64,000 nt of DNA from Tissierellia bacterium (GCA_030538075.1 JAUNUQ010000001.1:62001-126000); one strand, 5' to 3'; shown: positions 1-8,258, numbered from the stretch's first letter. Made by a program: numbers and translations. Notes: generated by a model not told the origin, from the letters alone.

Positions 1-370
1 TTAGAATCTTCCTGTAATTTGAGGTTTTTGCACAGAGAATATTCTTCACATATCCTAGGCTTAGCAATTCACTATCTGCAATTCTGTATTGCTGTCGTCT
101 TAGTAGTACATTACCATTTGTAATCCCGACGAATCTACCTTGATAGAAGCCCGATGGACTAACAAACGCAATACTAACATTGTTACTGTTGCATAGTTCA
201 ATAATTGCTGGACTCACACCATTATAGTTGAAGCAGACGATATTTTCCAGAATATGAATAGGATAGCGTCCGATTGTCTTATTCTCTTCCCTGATCACAA
301 TATTGGTGCCTTCTCTAGCTAAGTAACAAATGTCTTTTGTTACATAGAGCGTATTTCTAAGTTTCCTCAT
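1..370 (-). CDS. cas1: Cas1 integrase, N-terminal part (cut by window edge)
   Basis: Cas1 is the metal-dependent integrase that, with Cas2, inserts new spacers into the CRISPR array. Only about the first 123 codons are in the window. Reading from the ATG at 370 the frame is open to base 1, starting MRKLRNTLYVT and continuing through the Cas1 N-terminal beta-domain pattern (IVIREENKTIGRYPI, IVCFNYNGVSPA, VSIAFVSPSG). The catalytic Glu/His residues lie in the missing C-terminal domain. The start lies 14 bp inside the 3' end of cas4, as is usual for type I-C. It is the last visible gene of the cas operon; cas2 and the array are expected beyond base 1. Confidence 0.9.
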   Translation of the reverse strand, partial: MRKLRNTLYVTKDICYLAREGTNIVIREENKTIGRYPIHILENIVCFNYNGVSPAIIELCNSNNVSIAFVSPSGFYQGRFVGITNGNVLLRRQQYRIADSELLSLGYVKNILCAKTSNYRKIL

Positions 371-1025
371 CGCATTGCCTTCTTATATAGTTTTCAACAC
401 TTTTCCTCTTTTTTGTCAGTCGAGGCATGCAGTATTCAATCAGTGAACACCTACTGCAGTTTTTGTAGTTCTCTGCACGAAACACACTTCCGTCGAGAAA
501 ATGTTCCATCATATCCTTCGCAGCAAATCGCACTTTCTGTCGCAACTCATCCGTCACAATCACTTCTTCTCTTCTTCTAAGGCTGTGATAGTAAAAATAG
601 GAGATCGGTATTTTGGTGTGCAGTGCCTCTTCTAGAGCCATCACCTGCGCTGTTAATTGGACTTCATCGTAATCTGACTTTTTTGGTTTACCTCGTTTGT
701 ATTCAACAACTACAGGGGACCATCTACCCTCTCTTCCTTCCACCTCAACACCACTAGGATCTCTACGAAATTCCACAAGGTCTAGTTTCCCTATGAACTT
801 TAATTCATGAGAAACGACAGGCATCGCACGCGAATAAAATACATCCTTTCGTTTTTCTTTTAGAGAGGGTTGATCCACTTTATCGTGGATCAACTTTCCC
901 TCAACTGTGAATACGTTTTCTATCCAGTATTGCTCAACGTGAATTAAGGACCATTGCCGCTTGCAAAAGAAATAGTGTTGGATACCAGATAGTAATAAGT
1001 AGTCCTCTGGATTATATATTTCCAT
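357..1025 (-). CDS. cas4: Cas4 (Dna2/RecB-like) exonuclease, type I-C
   Basis: 222 aa. Cas4 trims prespacers and helps choose PAM-flanked spacers in I-C systems together with Cas1-Cas2. The sequence shows the RecB-type nuclease core (GKLDLVEF, then VVVEYKRGK with the catalytic E-x-K, then QLTAQVMALE, the QhxxY-like region) and the iron-sulfur ligands: one early Cys (FFCKRQW, about residue 21) and a C-terminal cluster CSRCSLIEYCMP. The length is typical. Its ATG overlaps the cas7 stop (TAATG at 1023-1027) and its tail overlaps cas1, so it is translationally coupled on both sides. Confidence 0.95.
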   Translation of the reverse strand: MEIYNPEDYLLLSGIQHYFFCKRQWSLIHVEQYWIENVFTVEGKLIHDKVDQPSLKEKRKDVFYSRAMPVVSHELKFIGKLDLVEFRRDPSGVEVEGREGRWSPVVVEYKRGKPKKSDYDEVQLTAQVMALEEALHTKIPISYFYYHSLRRREEVIVTDELRQKVRFAAKDMMEHFLDGSVFRAENYKNCSRCSLIEYCMPRLTKKRKSVENYIRRQCDEET

Positions 1026-1888
1026 TATACACCCTCTATGACTTCTAACTCCAATCCTTCACTCTTAAATTCCAGTAGTTTTTCTTCATCTAAGGCTATT
1101 TTATAATCCTCATACTCAAAAACTCCTTTTTCAAAACTCGGTTCTTCAAAAGTCAAGAGTTCGAAAATCTTTGCTGTTGATGTTACTCCCAATTTGCTTG
1201 GATGTTTGAACCAAAATAGTTCTTTTACTTGCATACTACCTTCAGGCCTTGCTGAGGATGCATCATTGATAAAGAGTGTACGCAAAGCCTCCTTTATTAA
1301 CTCGCTATCCTCAAACGTAAACCCGGTTTTTTCGGCAAAAAATACATTGATACTGCCTTTGATGACATACACGCCATAGTCGACGTATTGCTTCATGCCC
1401 ATCGTGTCCGAGGACCTACCCTTCCCGACCTCTGCTTCCATCCCATTTGTACTTCTGGTAATTTGCATAGACTGTATGGTGATTGGGCTTAAACTTTTTG
1501 CCAAAGTAATTGAAACTGGTCCTCTTATTCCAATCGATCTCTTCTGATAGGTCATAACCTGTCCAAAGGCTCTTACATCTGTCCACTTCTCACAAGAAGT
1601 AACATATACCGATTCGTCATCATCTTTCTTTTTGTCAAAATGACTATCAAACCGTCTTTCAAGAGATCTGAACCCATCATCAATCCTATCATTGGATTGC
1701 ACAAAGATGCTCTCTCCCATATCCTGAAGGCGATTTCGGATTTTCCGCTTTATGCAAACATCTGAAATCTCTCCATATCCATTGATGTCATCGCGGGGCA
1801 TATTACCATTTAATGGGTCACCATTCGGATTTGCATCCTTCACCTCTACAGTTACAATAAAGTCGATCTTCTTTTCAAATGCCGTCAT
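1025..1888 (-). CDS. cas7c: Cas7c/Csd2, Cascade backbone subunit, type I-C
   Basis: 287 aa from the ATG at 1888, which has a strong site (AGGAGGG) just upstream. An open frame extends to 2005 but overlaps cas8c and lacks the family start. The protein begins MTAFEKKIDFIVTVEV and continues DANPNGDPLNGNMPR, the hallmark N-terminus of Csd2. Six or so copies form the crRNA-binding backbone of the I-C Cascade. FGQVMTYQKRSIGIRGPVS and GMKQYVDYGVYV are further Csd2 signatures. It sits between cas8c and cas4 in the standard I-C order. Confidence 0.95.
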   Translation of the reverse strand: MTAFEKKIDFIVTVEVKDANPNGDPLNGNMPRDDINGYGEISDVCIKRKIRNRLQDMGESIFVQSNDRIDDGFRSLERRFDSHFDKKKDDDESVYVTSCEKWTDVRAFGQVMTYQKRSIGIRGPVSITLAKSLSPITIQSMQITRSTNGMEAEVGKGRSSDTMGMKQYVDYGVYVIKGSINVFFAEKTGFTFEDSELIKEALRTLFINDASSARPEGSMQVKELFWFKHPSKLGVTSTAKIFELLTFEEPSFEKGVFEYEDYKIALDEEKLLEFKSEGLELEVIEGV

Positions 1889-1907
1889 TTTTCCCTCCTG
1901 ATAATTA

Positions 1908-3908
1908 TTAGATTGCGGTACTTTGGTCAACCGTCTGTTGCTCTTGCGTCTTTTTCGTGTATAATTGTTTTCGTTGCGCATAATAACCAAAAATAAACTC
2001 TTCATTTACCGGTTTATTATTAATGTCATTCGCATTTTCAATCTCAGCAATACGATTTACACAATCCTGGATTATGTTCTGTTTGCTAATTGTATTACCA
2101 AATTGTTTTGGGTCTTTCTTTAGTTTCTTAATATAGGGTTGCAATCGATTCTGTAAGAGGTGCAATGTCCTAGCAGGGGACGCTGTATAATTGTTCCAAA
2201 ACCGTTCTGCATTCGTTATTCTGACACTTGTCGAATCCCCCATAGCATTTTTTTCTAAATACTCCAAGACTGCTAGAACCCTTCCATATAAGTAACTTCT
2301 CGTTTGTTGATCAAATGCAATCAATGTATCCTCCATTCTCACTTTGTTGGTATCGATCCTGTGCTTATTCAATACTGCACAACTAATGCTCATCACACTT
2401 TCCCATGTTTTCGAGTACTTCTGCCGCATTCGAATATTGTCATTAGCTCTTTTCACCATTCCTATGGGAATTCTCTTGCGATCAATAATGCATGGTATCA
2501 CTCTCGTCATCAAGGTCTCTTTGTATTTATTCTTACTATCCGGTATTTGCGTACGAGCTCTTCCATCATCCGAAGTGTACTCTATTCCATATAGAAGATC
2601 AAATAATCGAAAAAGATCTGGACTTTGCCTTGTAAACTGCCTTGTGCTTCTTTCATAAAAAAACCAATTGAATGTTCTATACCAATGCTCTAGATTCGAA
2701 TAGAAGTCATTTTGTGATAATTCAAAAAAGTACTTAATCGAAATCCTACCATTGCTGACTTTATCAAGAATCATCACATAGACCTTCGCATTTGGATCAA
2801 TTTTTCGATTGAAACCGATTGCACTTAGTAATAAATTCTTCGTGTCAGAACCATTAATAGTGAATACCGTGTCTTCATTAGGGTCGTAGTCTAATGGGCT
2901 AAGTGCTGCAGTTTGAATAATACTAGTCTCCCGATCGTTCGATACATCATCCGAAAACCAGATGCTAAGTACAGCGGGATCTGCACCACTTACCCCCTTC
3001 TTGAAACTCATCCGTGTAGAATTGTTGCGGTTTTCTAACAAATACTTAATCATATTATGCAATTTGCTGCTGGCTTCATAGGAGATGTTGATTACCTGCG
3101 CGCGAGAAGTGAATCTTCCAAAATAGGTTTCTAAATTCTTGTCATCGGTCCCACCTGCGATAATTCTTGCATTCCCCATCATTCCTCGGTGTTTCGCACT
3201 ACAGTAAGTTTTTTCCCCAGTTAGGTTACATACACTTTGTTCTTTCGCACCTTGTAGATGCTGCTGATATTCAATATACGATTCGTGAAGTGGTACATAG
3301 TCAGTTACAGAGCAGTCCTTTCCATCGTCGAATTCCTTAATTCTGAATGTTATTAGGATTTTTGAGAGGCCGATTTTTTCTTTTGTTGTCTTGCCATTAC
3401 TCTGGGTTATTATCTCCAATATTTGTGATTTGTTGTCATAATTATGCGCTAGCCCCTTGGTTAATAATTGAATTACAATATTTCGAATACTCGCCTTAGT
3501 AACCAGATCATAAATTAGTCCTAAGAACCTATTTACATCTCCAGAGTTTTGATAATTCAGCCAGTTCTTTAACTCCTGCTCATATAAACCCTGTCTTTTT
3601 GGATCATCAATAGAAGGATCCAAATACTGTAATTCATCGACCAGTGGTCTTGCTACGGCTCCACTTGATCTAGAGACGGAATCCTCGGTAACCGGGAAAA
3701 TACAGTATTCTCCCTCCTGTAAAAACGCCCCAGTCAAGAGTTTTCCTTGCTTATCCAAAACAATTTCGAACACATTTTTCCCATCCGTGCGAATATTGCT
3801 GTGATAGATAGGCAATAGAACAACTTCTGTCGGATTATTATGTTTATCAACCAGTCCGTTTAATTCACATGTTTCATAACTTTTAAGAAGTGCATTTGCC
3901 AATGCCAT
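1908..3908 (-). CDS. cas8c: Cas8c/Csd1, Cascade large subunit, type I-C
   Basis: 666 aa, slightly above the usual length of about 600. The large subunit recognises the PAM and recruits Cas3. It is recognised by the Csd1 N-terminus (LLKSYETCELNGLVD), the conserved cysteine segment CNLTGEKTYC followed by HRGMMGNARIIA, and the C-terminal FWNNYTASPARTL and FGYYAQRKQLYTKK. In I-C the 3' part of this gene can also give an internally initiated small Cas11c; no strong internal ribosome site was identified by eye. It lies 12 bp after cas5c. Confidence 0.95.
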   Translation of the reverse strand: MALANALLKSYETCELNGLVDKHNNPTEVVLLPIYHSNIRTDGKNVFEIVLDKQGKLLTGAFLQEGEYCIFPVTEDSVSRSSGAVARPLVDELQYLDPSIDDPKRQGLYEQELKNWLNYQNSGDVNRFLGLIYDLVTKASIRNIVIQLLTKGLAHNYDNKSQILEIITQSNGKTTKEKIGLSKILITFRIKEFDDGKDCSVTDYVPLHESYIEYQQHLQGAKEQSVCNLTGEKTYCSAKHRGMMGNARIIAGGTDDKNLETYFGRFTSRAQVINISYEASSKLHNMIKYLLENRNNSTRMSFKKGVSGADPAVLSIWFSDDVSNDRETSIIQTAALSPLDYDPNEDTVFTINGSDTKNLLLSAIGFNRKIDPNAKVYVMILDKVSNGRISIKYFFELSQNDFYSNLEHWYRTFNWFFYERSTRQFTRQSPDLFRLFDLLYGIEYTSDDGRARTQIPDSKNKYKETLMTRVIPCIIDRKRIPIGMVKRANDNIRMRQKYSKTWESVMSISCAVLNKHRIDTNKVRMEDTLIAFDQQTRSYLYGRVLAVLEYLEKNAMGDSTSVRITNAERFWNNYTASPARTLHLLQNRLQPYIKKLKKDPKQFGNTISKQNIIQDCVNRIAEIENANDINNKPVNEEFIFGYYAQRKQLYTKKTQEQQTVDQSTAI

Positions 3909-3920
3909 TTTTTCACCTCC

Positions 3921-4661
3921 TTACATCTCTGATAGTTCCTCATCTACCGTTTTGATTTTATCGTACTGTTTGTTCTTAACTGCGTATCGACGTAATATAT
4001 TTCGAATTCTACACTCTTCTGGACGGATGAATCTAATCGTGCTATCTTGCATAAGTATTTCTGCGTATCGACTCTCAAGATTCTGATTGGAATTATCATT
4101 GTTTTCCTGGGGATAGTCAAAAGAATGAAACATAATTCCAAATGAAATCGTCTCATCATGATACCAGCCTTTAGACTGATCATATTGATTGCCTGTTACT
4201 ATCTCAACATATCCAACGCATTCTCTAGTTCCTAAAAAAACATCTCTTCGGCCGCCCTTTCTAAGTGTCCTAAGAATTATCTCTTGGTGTTTTATCTCAT
4301 TTCTGTCCTTTATCAAATCTGATCGGTTCTCATTCCATTCGAAATGGAATTTTACCAAGTATTCTACATTTACTAAGTACGTGTAATAGCTACGATCATT
4401 CGAATTAGCCGGACCTGTTCCAATTAATGTTCGAATCCCATTTGTCTGTGTCCGAATCGGTCTCATAATCTTAACTTCATCGATAATAATTACGAGCGTG
4501 GGCTTCCAATACAAATTTTCAGTAATTCCCTTTAATGCCTGGTAGGTGGGTACTGAATAGCTGAATTTTTCACCTCCCCCCTTTGATATTGGATCTGTAA
4601 ACAGGGCAGTATCTCCCCAGATCTTGTAATAAAATGGTTTTGATTGAAATGCTACGTCCAT
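3921..4661 (-). CDS. cas5c: Cas5c/Cas5d pre-crRNA endoribonuclease, type I-C
   Basis: 246 aa. In I-C systems, which lack Cas6, this protein cleaves the repeat at the 3' base of its stem, leaves an 11-nt 5' handle, and then caps the handle end of Cascade. The RAMP N-terminus has the Cas5d pattern (GDTALFTDPIS, FSYSVPTYQALKGI, IIIDEVKIMRPI), with the family motif GGRRDVFLGTRECVGYVE near residue 145. It follows cas3 after 13 bp. Its specificity bears directly on the repeat-like RNA at 8140-8176, which keeps the handle sequence. Confidence 0.95.
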   Translation of the reverse strand: MDVAFQSKPFYYKIWGDTALFTDPISKGGGEKFSYSVPTYQALKGITENLYWKPTLVIIIDEVKIMRPIRTQTNGIRTLIGTGPANSNDRSYYTYLVNVEYLVKFHFEWNENRSDLIKDRNEIKHQEIILRTLRKGGRRDVFLGTRECVGYVEIVTGNQYDQSKGWYHDETISFGIMFHSFDYPQENNDNSNQNLESRYAEILMQDSTIRFIRPEECRIRNILRRYAVKNKQYDKIKTVDEELSEM

Positions 4662-4674
4662 GTGAGCCTCCTTC

Positions 4675-7164
4675 TTAATATAGTAATACTAGTTTATCGG
4701 TGTTTAGTCCCACCTCATAGTCATAGTATTCTTCTAGTAGCAGATACACGTCGCCTACTTTTTCGACATACGCGGAATACTCTTCAATTCGTCGTATTGA
4801 AATTGTATATCGTTGTAATTGCCGGATTATGCGGTTGGCATCCTTGTATTCACTCTGTACAATTGCATTCCTATAGTCTTTAATCAACTTTCGATTCATT
4901 CGACCCAGTTCTCCAAATTCTTCCGACAATTGTACGATTACTGATATGCCAGTATCGTCAATTAGCTTAAAACCATCTGCTGCTTGTTTGAGATTCTGAG
5001 CAAATGCGTATGGATACCCTTCCCCCTTTGACTGTTTGTATTCGTTTCTAAAAATCATATTAAAACTCATCAGGTCCAACATGTTGGATCCTCCAACAAT
5101 CGGATAATCCATATCCTTAGCATTTCGATATAGGGTATGGTAGTAGTGAGTTTTTAAAGCCATGATGTCAATCTCGCCTGCCTCCATATCCGATAGACAG
5201 CTTAACGAATGCTCCTGTCCCATTCGAATTTCCTTTAAGGATTGTGTGTTTTCTTCAGCAAAATCAAATAGGTAAAATAGTCCATACTCTCTTTTTCCTT
5301 CACGATTGCATCTTCCCATTGTTTGAATCAATGAGGCTATGCCTGCCATCGATCGATATACTACGGAAAAATCTAGGTCAACACCAGCCTCAATTAATTG
5401 TGTACTGACGACTATAACCTTTTGACCCTTATTTAGGAGGGATTTAATCATTTTTATCTTGCTTAAACGATGAACAGCACACTGTTTCGTAGTCAACTCG
5501 AATACCTTGAAACCCTGATCTTTTAAATATTTGATTTCTTCATAGACTTGATGTACTGACTTTTTCGTGTTTGCTACTATGAGAATCGACGGATTGCCTT
5601 TACTAGATTCTTCAATAAGGTCACGAAGTTCGAGTATGTTGATGGGATTTTCTTTCTTCAAATAATATGCCCTCACCCTATCAAATACCTTTGACTTCTC
5701 AGCAGTTAAGCATGCTAAATAACCACCGCATTGATCCGTATAGATTACTGGAAACTTCAATGCACTAGAATCGAAATCAGGTTGAGTAGCAGTACAGTGA
5801 ATAATAGTCGCATTCATAATTTCCGTTAAATAGTTGTTCATGAGATTGAAATTGTGCGTTGTACACGTGGGCAAATTTTGAACTTCATCGAGCAAGATAA
5901 CCGAATCGATGAGCTTGCAAAATCTTCGGATATTGGATGCTTTCCCTTTAAAAAGTGTGTTCATGTATTGTACCATTGTCGTGAGAACAACAGGGGATTC
6001 CCAAGACTCAATCAAATACTGATTTAAATAATACTCCCGATCGTCTAACTGATTCTCGTCATCATGCCCATCTATCTCCATGACTACATTGCTATGATGT
6101 TCAAGTATATATTCCTTATTTTCAAGTAATCCCTTTATCTCATCCGCATTCTGCTCTAGCACGGAAAGGAATGCCGTGATATATAGAAAACGACGCTTTT
6201 CGAACGCTTTGCAATTATTCAATGCGAATCTAGTGGTTAAAAGCGTTTTCCCGGAACCAGTAGGCAATTCTGCTCGTAAGCATCCGGCTCTTATTTTATC
6301 AGCATTCTCTTTGGCTTCATTTGCTAACTCTGTGCGTATCTTATCGATCGGCGAAGGATTTGTTCTCTTGCCAAAATTAAGGTACTTTTTCTCAATGGCT
6401 TTTACTCCTGCTCTCCAGAGAGTTTTGTACTCCTCGTCCTTTACTAATGGATCTTTATGAATCCGAAAAGCATTTGCACTATCATAGATATCCGCTTCTT
6501 TCAAAATAGACAGAAGTAAGCGCATTGTTACAGCGACATAATAATGGGCTGAGATCGAGATATATTCAGGCGTAGTACCAGTTCTCGCCGCTAAAGCGTT
6601 GATTTTTTCGAATAATTCTTTCATCTCCTCTTGCGCCAACTTAACATAAGTATCGATTTTGCACTTTTCTTTACTAAAGACATAGGGGCCAAGATGCTTC
6701 TTCACGAAACTGAGAAACTCTGTCCGATTATAGCCACTCGCTTTCTCATATCCCAGTCGGCGATCAAAGCCCAACTCTTTATCCGTAGATTCAAGGAGAT
6801 CAAACAGTCCATGGTGAGCGAATATCACATAGGCCAATATCTCTGCTTGCTTCTGTTCCAATTTGGTGGCTGGACTCTGTTCCAATTCGGAAGCTGGTTT
6901 CTTCCGAATTTCTTCGTATATGTATACACCACCAGCAGAGGAGTGGTTTACTTTTCCGTTCGTAGCGTTAGTGATGTATTCTTGGAAAACAGCATAGCTC
7001 TTCCCGATGTCGTGAAATAAGCCGATACAGAAGCATACATTTGCAAGATTGATTTTCTCCCCTATCTCACGAGCATGCACTGCAACATTATATAAATGCT
7101 CCGTCAAGGGCTGCGTAAATATGCTACCATTTTTATCTACATGTCTATGCGCGATTGGAATCAT
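4675..7164 (-). CDS. cas3: Cas3 HD nuclease-helicase, type I-C
   Basis: 829 aa, first gene of the operon. It is recruited by target-bound Cascade to unwind and degrade DNA. The N-terminal HD domain shows HDIGK at residues 51-55 and the HH pair near 117. The SF2 helicase follows: Walker A PTGSGKT (301-307), motif II LLDEVQNLP, motif III TATQ, and motif VI QTMGRCNREGK. The C-terminal Cas3 domain ends the protein. The ATG at 7164 has an AGGAGGTG site. About 700 bp separate it from the best upstream promoter. Confidence 0.96.
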   Translation of the reverse strand: MIPIAHRHVDKNGSIFTQPLTEHLYNVAVHAREIGEKINLANVCFCIGLFHDIGKSYAVFQEYITNATNGKVNHSSAGGVYIYEEIRKKPASELEQSPATKLEQKQAEILAYVIFAHHGLFDLLESTDKELGFDRRLGYEKASGYNRTEFLSFVKKHLGPYVFSKEKCKIDTYVKLAQEEMKELFEKINALAARTGTTPEYISISAHYYVAVTMRLLLSILKEADIYDSANAFRIHKDPLVKDEEYKTLWRAGVKAIEKKYLNFGKRTNPSPIDKIRTELANEAKENADKIRAGCLRAELPTGSGKTLLTTRFALNNCKAFEKRRFLYITAFLSVLEQNADEIKGLLENKEYILEHHSNVVMEIDGHDDENQLDDREYYLNQYLIESWESPVVLTTMVQYMNTLFKGKASNIRRFCKLIDSVILLDEVQNLPTCTTHNFNLMNNYLTEIMNATIIHCTATQPDFDSSALKFPVIYTDQCGGYLACLTAEKSKVFDRVRAYYLKKENPINILELRDLIEESSKGNPSILIVANTKKSVHQVYEEIKYLKDQGFKVFELTTKQCAVHRLSKIKMIKSLLNKGQKVIVVSTQLIEAGVDLDFSVVYRSMAGIASLIQTMGRCNREGKREYGLFYLFDFAEENTQSLKEIRMGQEHSLSCLSDMEAGEIDIMALKTHYYHTLYRNAKDMDYPIVGGSNMLDLMSFNMIFRNEYKQSKGEGYPYAFAQNLKQAADGFKLIDDTGISVIVQLSEEFGELGRMNRKLIKDYRNAIVQSEYKDANRIIRQLQRYTISIRRIEEYSAYVEKVGDVYLLLEEYYDYEVGLNTDKLVLLY

Positions 7165-7388
7165 CCTTACACCTCCTGATACTATGTACCCTATACCCCA
7201 TTCTTAAGTCGACATTCATAATAACATCACTTTCCCCGATATAAATTCTTCGATTGCACTCATAGGGGAAAATTGCAGTACTAAAATATAAAACTACAGG
7301 ATTAAAGCCGGTTTGATTCGATATTCAATTATCTTGCCCTATGTATGCGATACGTAAGAAGGTGCATATAATTCGCTAAGCACTGAAC

Positions 7389-7419
7389 ATTCTAGCGATA
7401 TCACAATTGTGTATGTCAA
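7389..7419 (-). promoter_or_regulatory. Possible secondary promoter upstream of cas3
   Basis: On the minus strand, TTGACA (7414-7419) and TAGAAT (7389-7394) are separated by 19 bp, longer than the optimal 17. It could be a second start for the cas operon, nearer to cas3. Consensus match only. Confidence 0.3.
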
Positions 7420-7435
7420 TCGATCCATAGAGAGC

Positions 7436-7701
7436 TTACAATAGATAAACTCTGTCCAATTCTATTGTGTTAGGTTTATTCCAATACTTAAAGTTATCCA
7501 GAAAGATATCCTCACAAACTCGTACTGACTGTATATGTACATAGAATTAGGTTGAACTGCGATCGAAGTGTTCGATGATTTTATCATATTGCAAGTCACA
7601 TATTATGCAGTGCAGATTCTTGTGCAGCATGGATGCTCAGCGACGATTACAATATCTTGACCATCAATACCAGACCTACCTATAACATTGACTAACCTCA
7701 T
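7436..7701 (-). pseudogene. Decayed or very small reading frames between the cas promoter and cas3
   Basis: No long ORF is present, but protein-like pieces can be read on the minus strand. A 32-aa frame at 7701-7603 begins MRLVNVIGRSGIDGQ with a good AAGGA site. A second frame from 7630 begins MLHKNLHCIICDLQY, stops once at 7547, and continues protein-like (IFLDNFKYWNKP) to a stop at 7436. A further 38-codon frame lies at 7822-7706 (MLYLETVYRW). The pattern suits a gene broken by a frameshift and a stop, once first in the cas operon, or tiny toxin-like ORFs. No family is recognised. Confidence 0.3.
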
Positions 7702-7868
7702 TCTGCTATCCTTTTTGGTGAAGCGAAGGATCGTCTTTTAGACTGATTCGATTACTATCAATTGATTTCACTGTTTGTGACTCATAACACGACCATCTAT
7801 ATACAGTTTCCAAATAAAGCATCTTAAGAATCTCTTTTCAGTAAGATAGCAATACTTAGTTCAAATTA

Positions 7869-7897
7869 ATAATACATCACAAGAAGCAAGCTGTCAA
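7869..7897 (-). promoter_or_regulatory. Consensus sigma-A promoter pointing to the cas operon
   Basis: On the minus strand TTGACA (7892-7897), a 17-bp spacer and TATTAT (7869-7874) give a near-perfect promoter, with transcription expected from about 7862. The first visible long gene downstream is cas3 (start 7164), implying a leader of about 700 nt that spans the decayed frames. The CRISPR-RNA-like seed match at 7916-7926 and its TTC lie just upstream of the -35 box. Confidence 0.7.
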
Positions 7898-7912
7898 GCT
7901 TTTTATACACTC

Positions 7913-7933
7913 TTCGTATTATTTCAACTTATT
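7913..7933 (+). promoter_or_regulatory. TTC-flanked seed target of the CRISPR-like RNA, upstream of the cas promoter
   Basis: TTC at 7913-7915 (the established type I-C PAM) is followed by GTATTATTTCA (7916-7926). This equals the first 11 nt of the spacer-like segment at 8177-8187 except at position 6, a base that is flipped out and unpaired in type I crRNAs. Allowing one extra base in the target, the identity continues with CTTATT (7928-7933). A role as a Cascade operator is inference. Confidence 0.6.
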
Positions 7934-7949
7934 ATGCAACCTTTGCATA
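7933..7949. promoter_or_regulatory. Inverted repeat upstream of the cas promoter
   Basis: TATGCAA (7933-7939) and TTGCATA (7943-7949) form a perfect 7-bp inverted repeat with a 3-bp centre, starting about 36 bp upstream of the -35 box and overlapping the distal part of the putative protospacer. It may be an operator for a DNA-binding regulator. Confidence 0.35.
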
Positions 7950-8104
7950 GTAACGCTTTTATTCTATATTATGTATTTAAATTCTTATTAGTAAAGAGAG
8001 AATTGCTTTCATAACATGATATCATCATATAGATAAAAGCAATAAGAGCGCTTCATTTCACATCAATTATACGCACGCTTCTTCGCTAAACTGCTAGCTC
8101 TTAC

Positions 8105-8133
8105 TTGTAAATTCCCATTCGTAGTGATAATAT
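8105..8133 (+). promoter_or_regulatory. Promoter of the CRISPR-repeat-like RNA
   Basis: TTGTAA (8105-8110) and TAATAT (8128-8133) are separated by 17 bp, each matching 4 of 6 consensus bases. Transcription would begin close to 8140, where the repeat-like element starts. It is divergent from the cas promoter. Confidence 0.45.
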
Positions 8134-8139
8134 GATATT

Positions 8140-8176
8140 GTCATTGATTTTAGAAATCATCAATGTGGATTGAAAT
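8140..8176 (+). repeat. Degenerate solitary type I-C CRISPR repeat (psi-repeat)
   Basis: The element starts GTC like many I-C repeats. It has a perfect 7-bp stem, CATTGAT (8142-8148) with ATCAATG (8159-8165), around a 10-nt loop, and ends with TGGATTGAAAT (8166-8176), the exact 11-nt handle left by Cas5d. The stem sequence is unlike common I-C repeats but the pairing is intact and abuts the handle, as Cas5d processing needs. It is 37 nt rather than 32. There is no second copy nearby, so it is not an array. Confidence 0.65.
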
Positions 8177-8213
8177 GTATTTTTTCACTTATTTGGCTAT
8201 GCTTTTCATGGAT

Positions 8214-8258
8214 AAGGCCGCAAGAACCAGTATAAATACCAGTTCTTGCGGCCTTTTC
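8214..8258. terminator. Intrinsic terminator, shared by the convergent units
   Basis: AAGGCCGCAAGAAC (8214-8227) pairs perfectly with GTTCTTGCGGCCTT (8242-8255). The T-tract is clear on the plus strand (TTTTC) and weaker on the minus strand. It would end both the CRISPR-like RNA and the minus-strand paaK/ior operon. Confidence 0.75.

Larger units (their letters stand above)
8140..8258 (+). ncRNA. CreR/CreA-like CRISPR-derived regulatory RNA (predicted)
   Basis: A compact transcription unit: promoter (8105-8133), psi-repeat (8140-8176), a single spacer-like segment of about 35 nt (8177-8211) and an intrinsic terminator hairpin (8214-8255). It has one repeat only, so Cas5d would make just the 5' end. 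The first 11 nt of the segment match a TTC-flanked site upstream of the cas promoter with limited further identity, as expected of a guide that binds without cleavage. Known relatives in concept are CreR (Cascade-guided autorepression of cas genes) and the CreA antitoxin of CreTA. The assignment is inference from sequence; expression is untested. Confidence 0.55.

Noticed and set aside
1889..2005. N-terminal extension of Cas7
   Set aside because: It overlaps cas8c, is very basic, and lacks a ribosome site; the ATG at 1888 has AGGAGGG and the family N-terminus.
7921..7952. A second repeat-like element in reverse orientation (ATTTCAA followed by a palindrome)
   Set aside because: Only ATTTCAA fits the handle; the following bases (CTTA) break it and the palindrome is not adjacent. 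It is better explained as the seed target and a separate inverted repeat.
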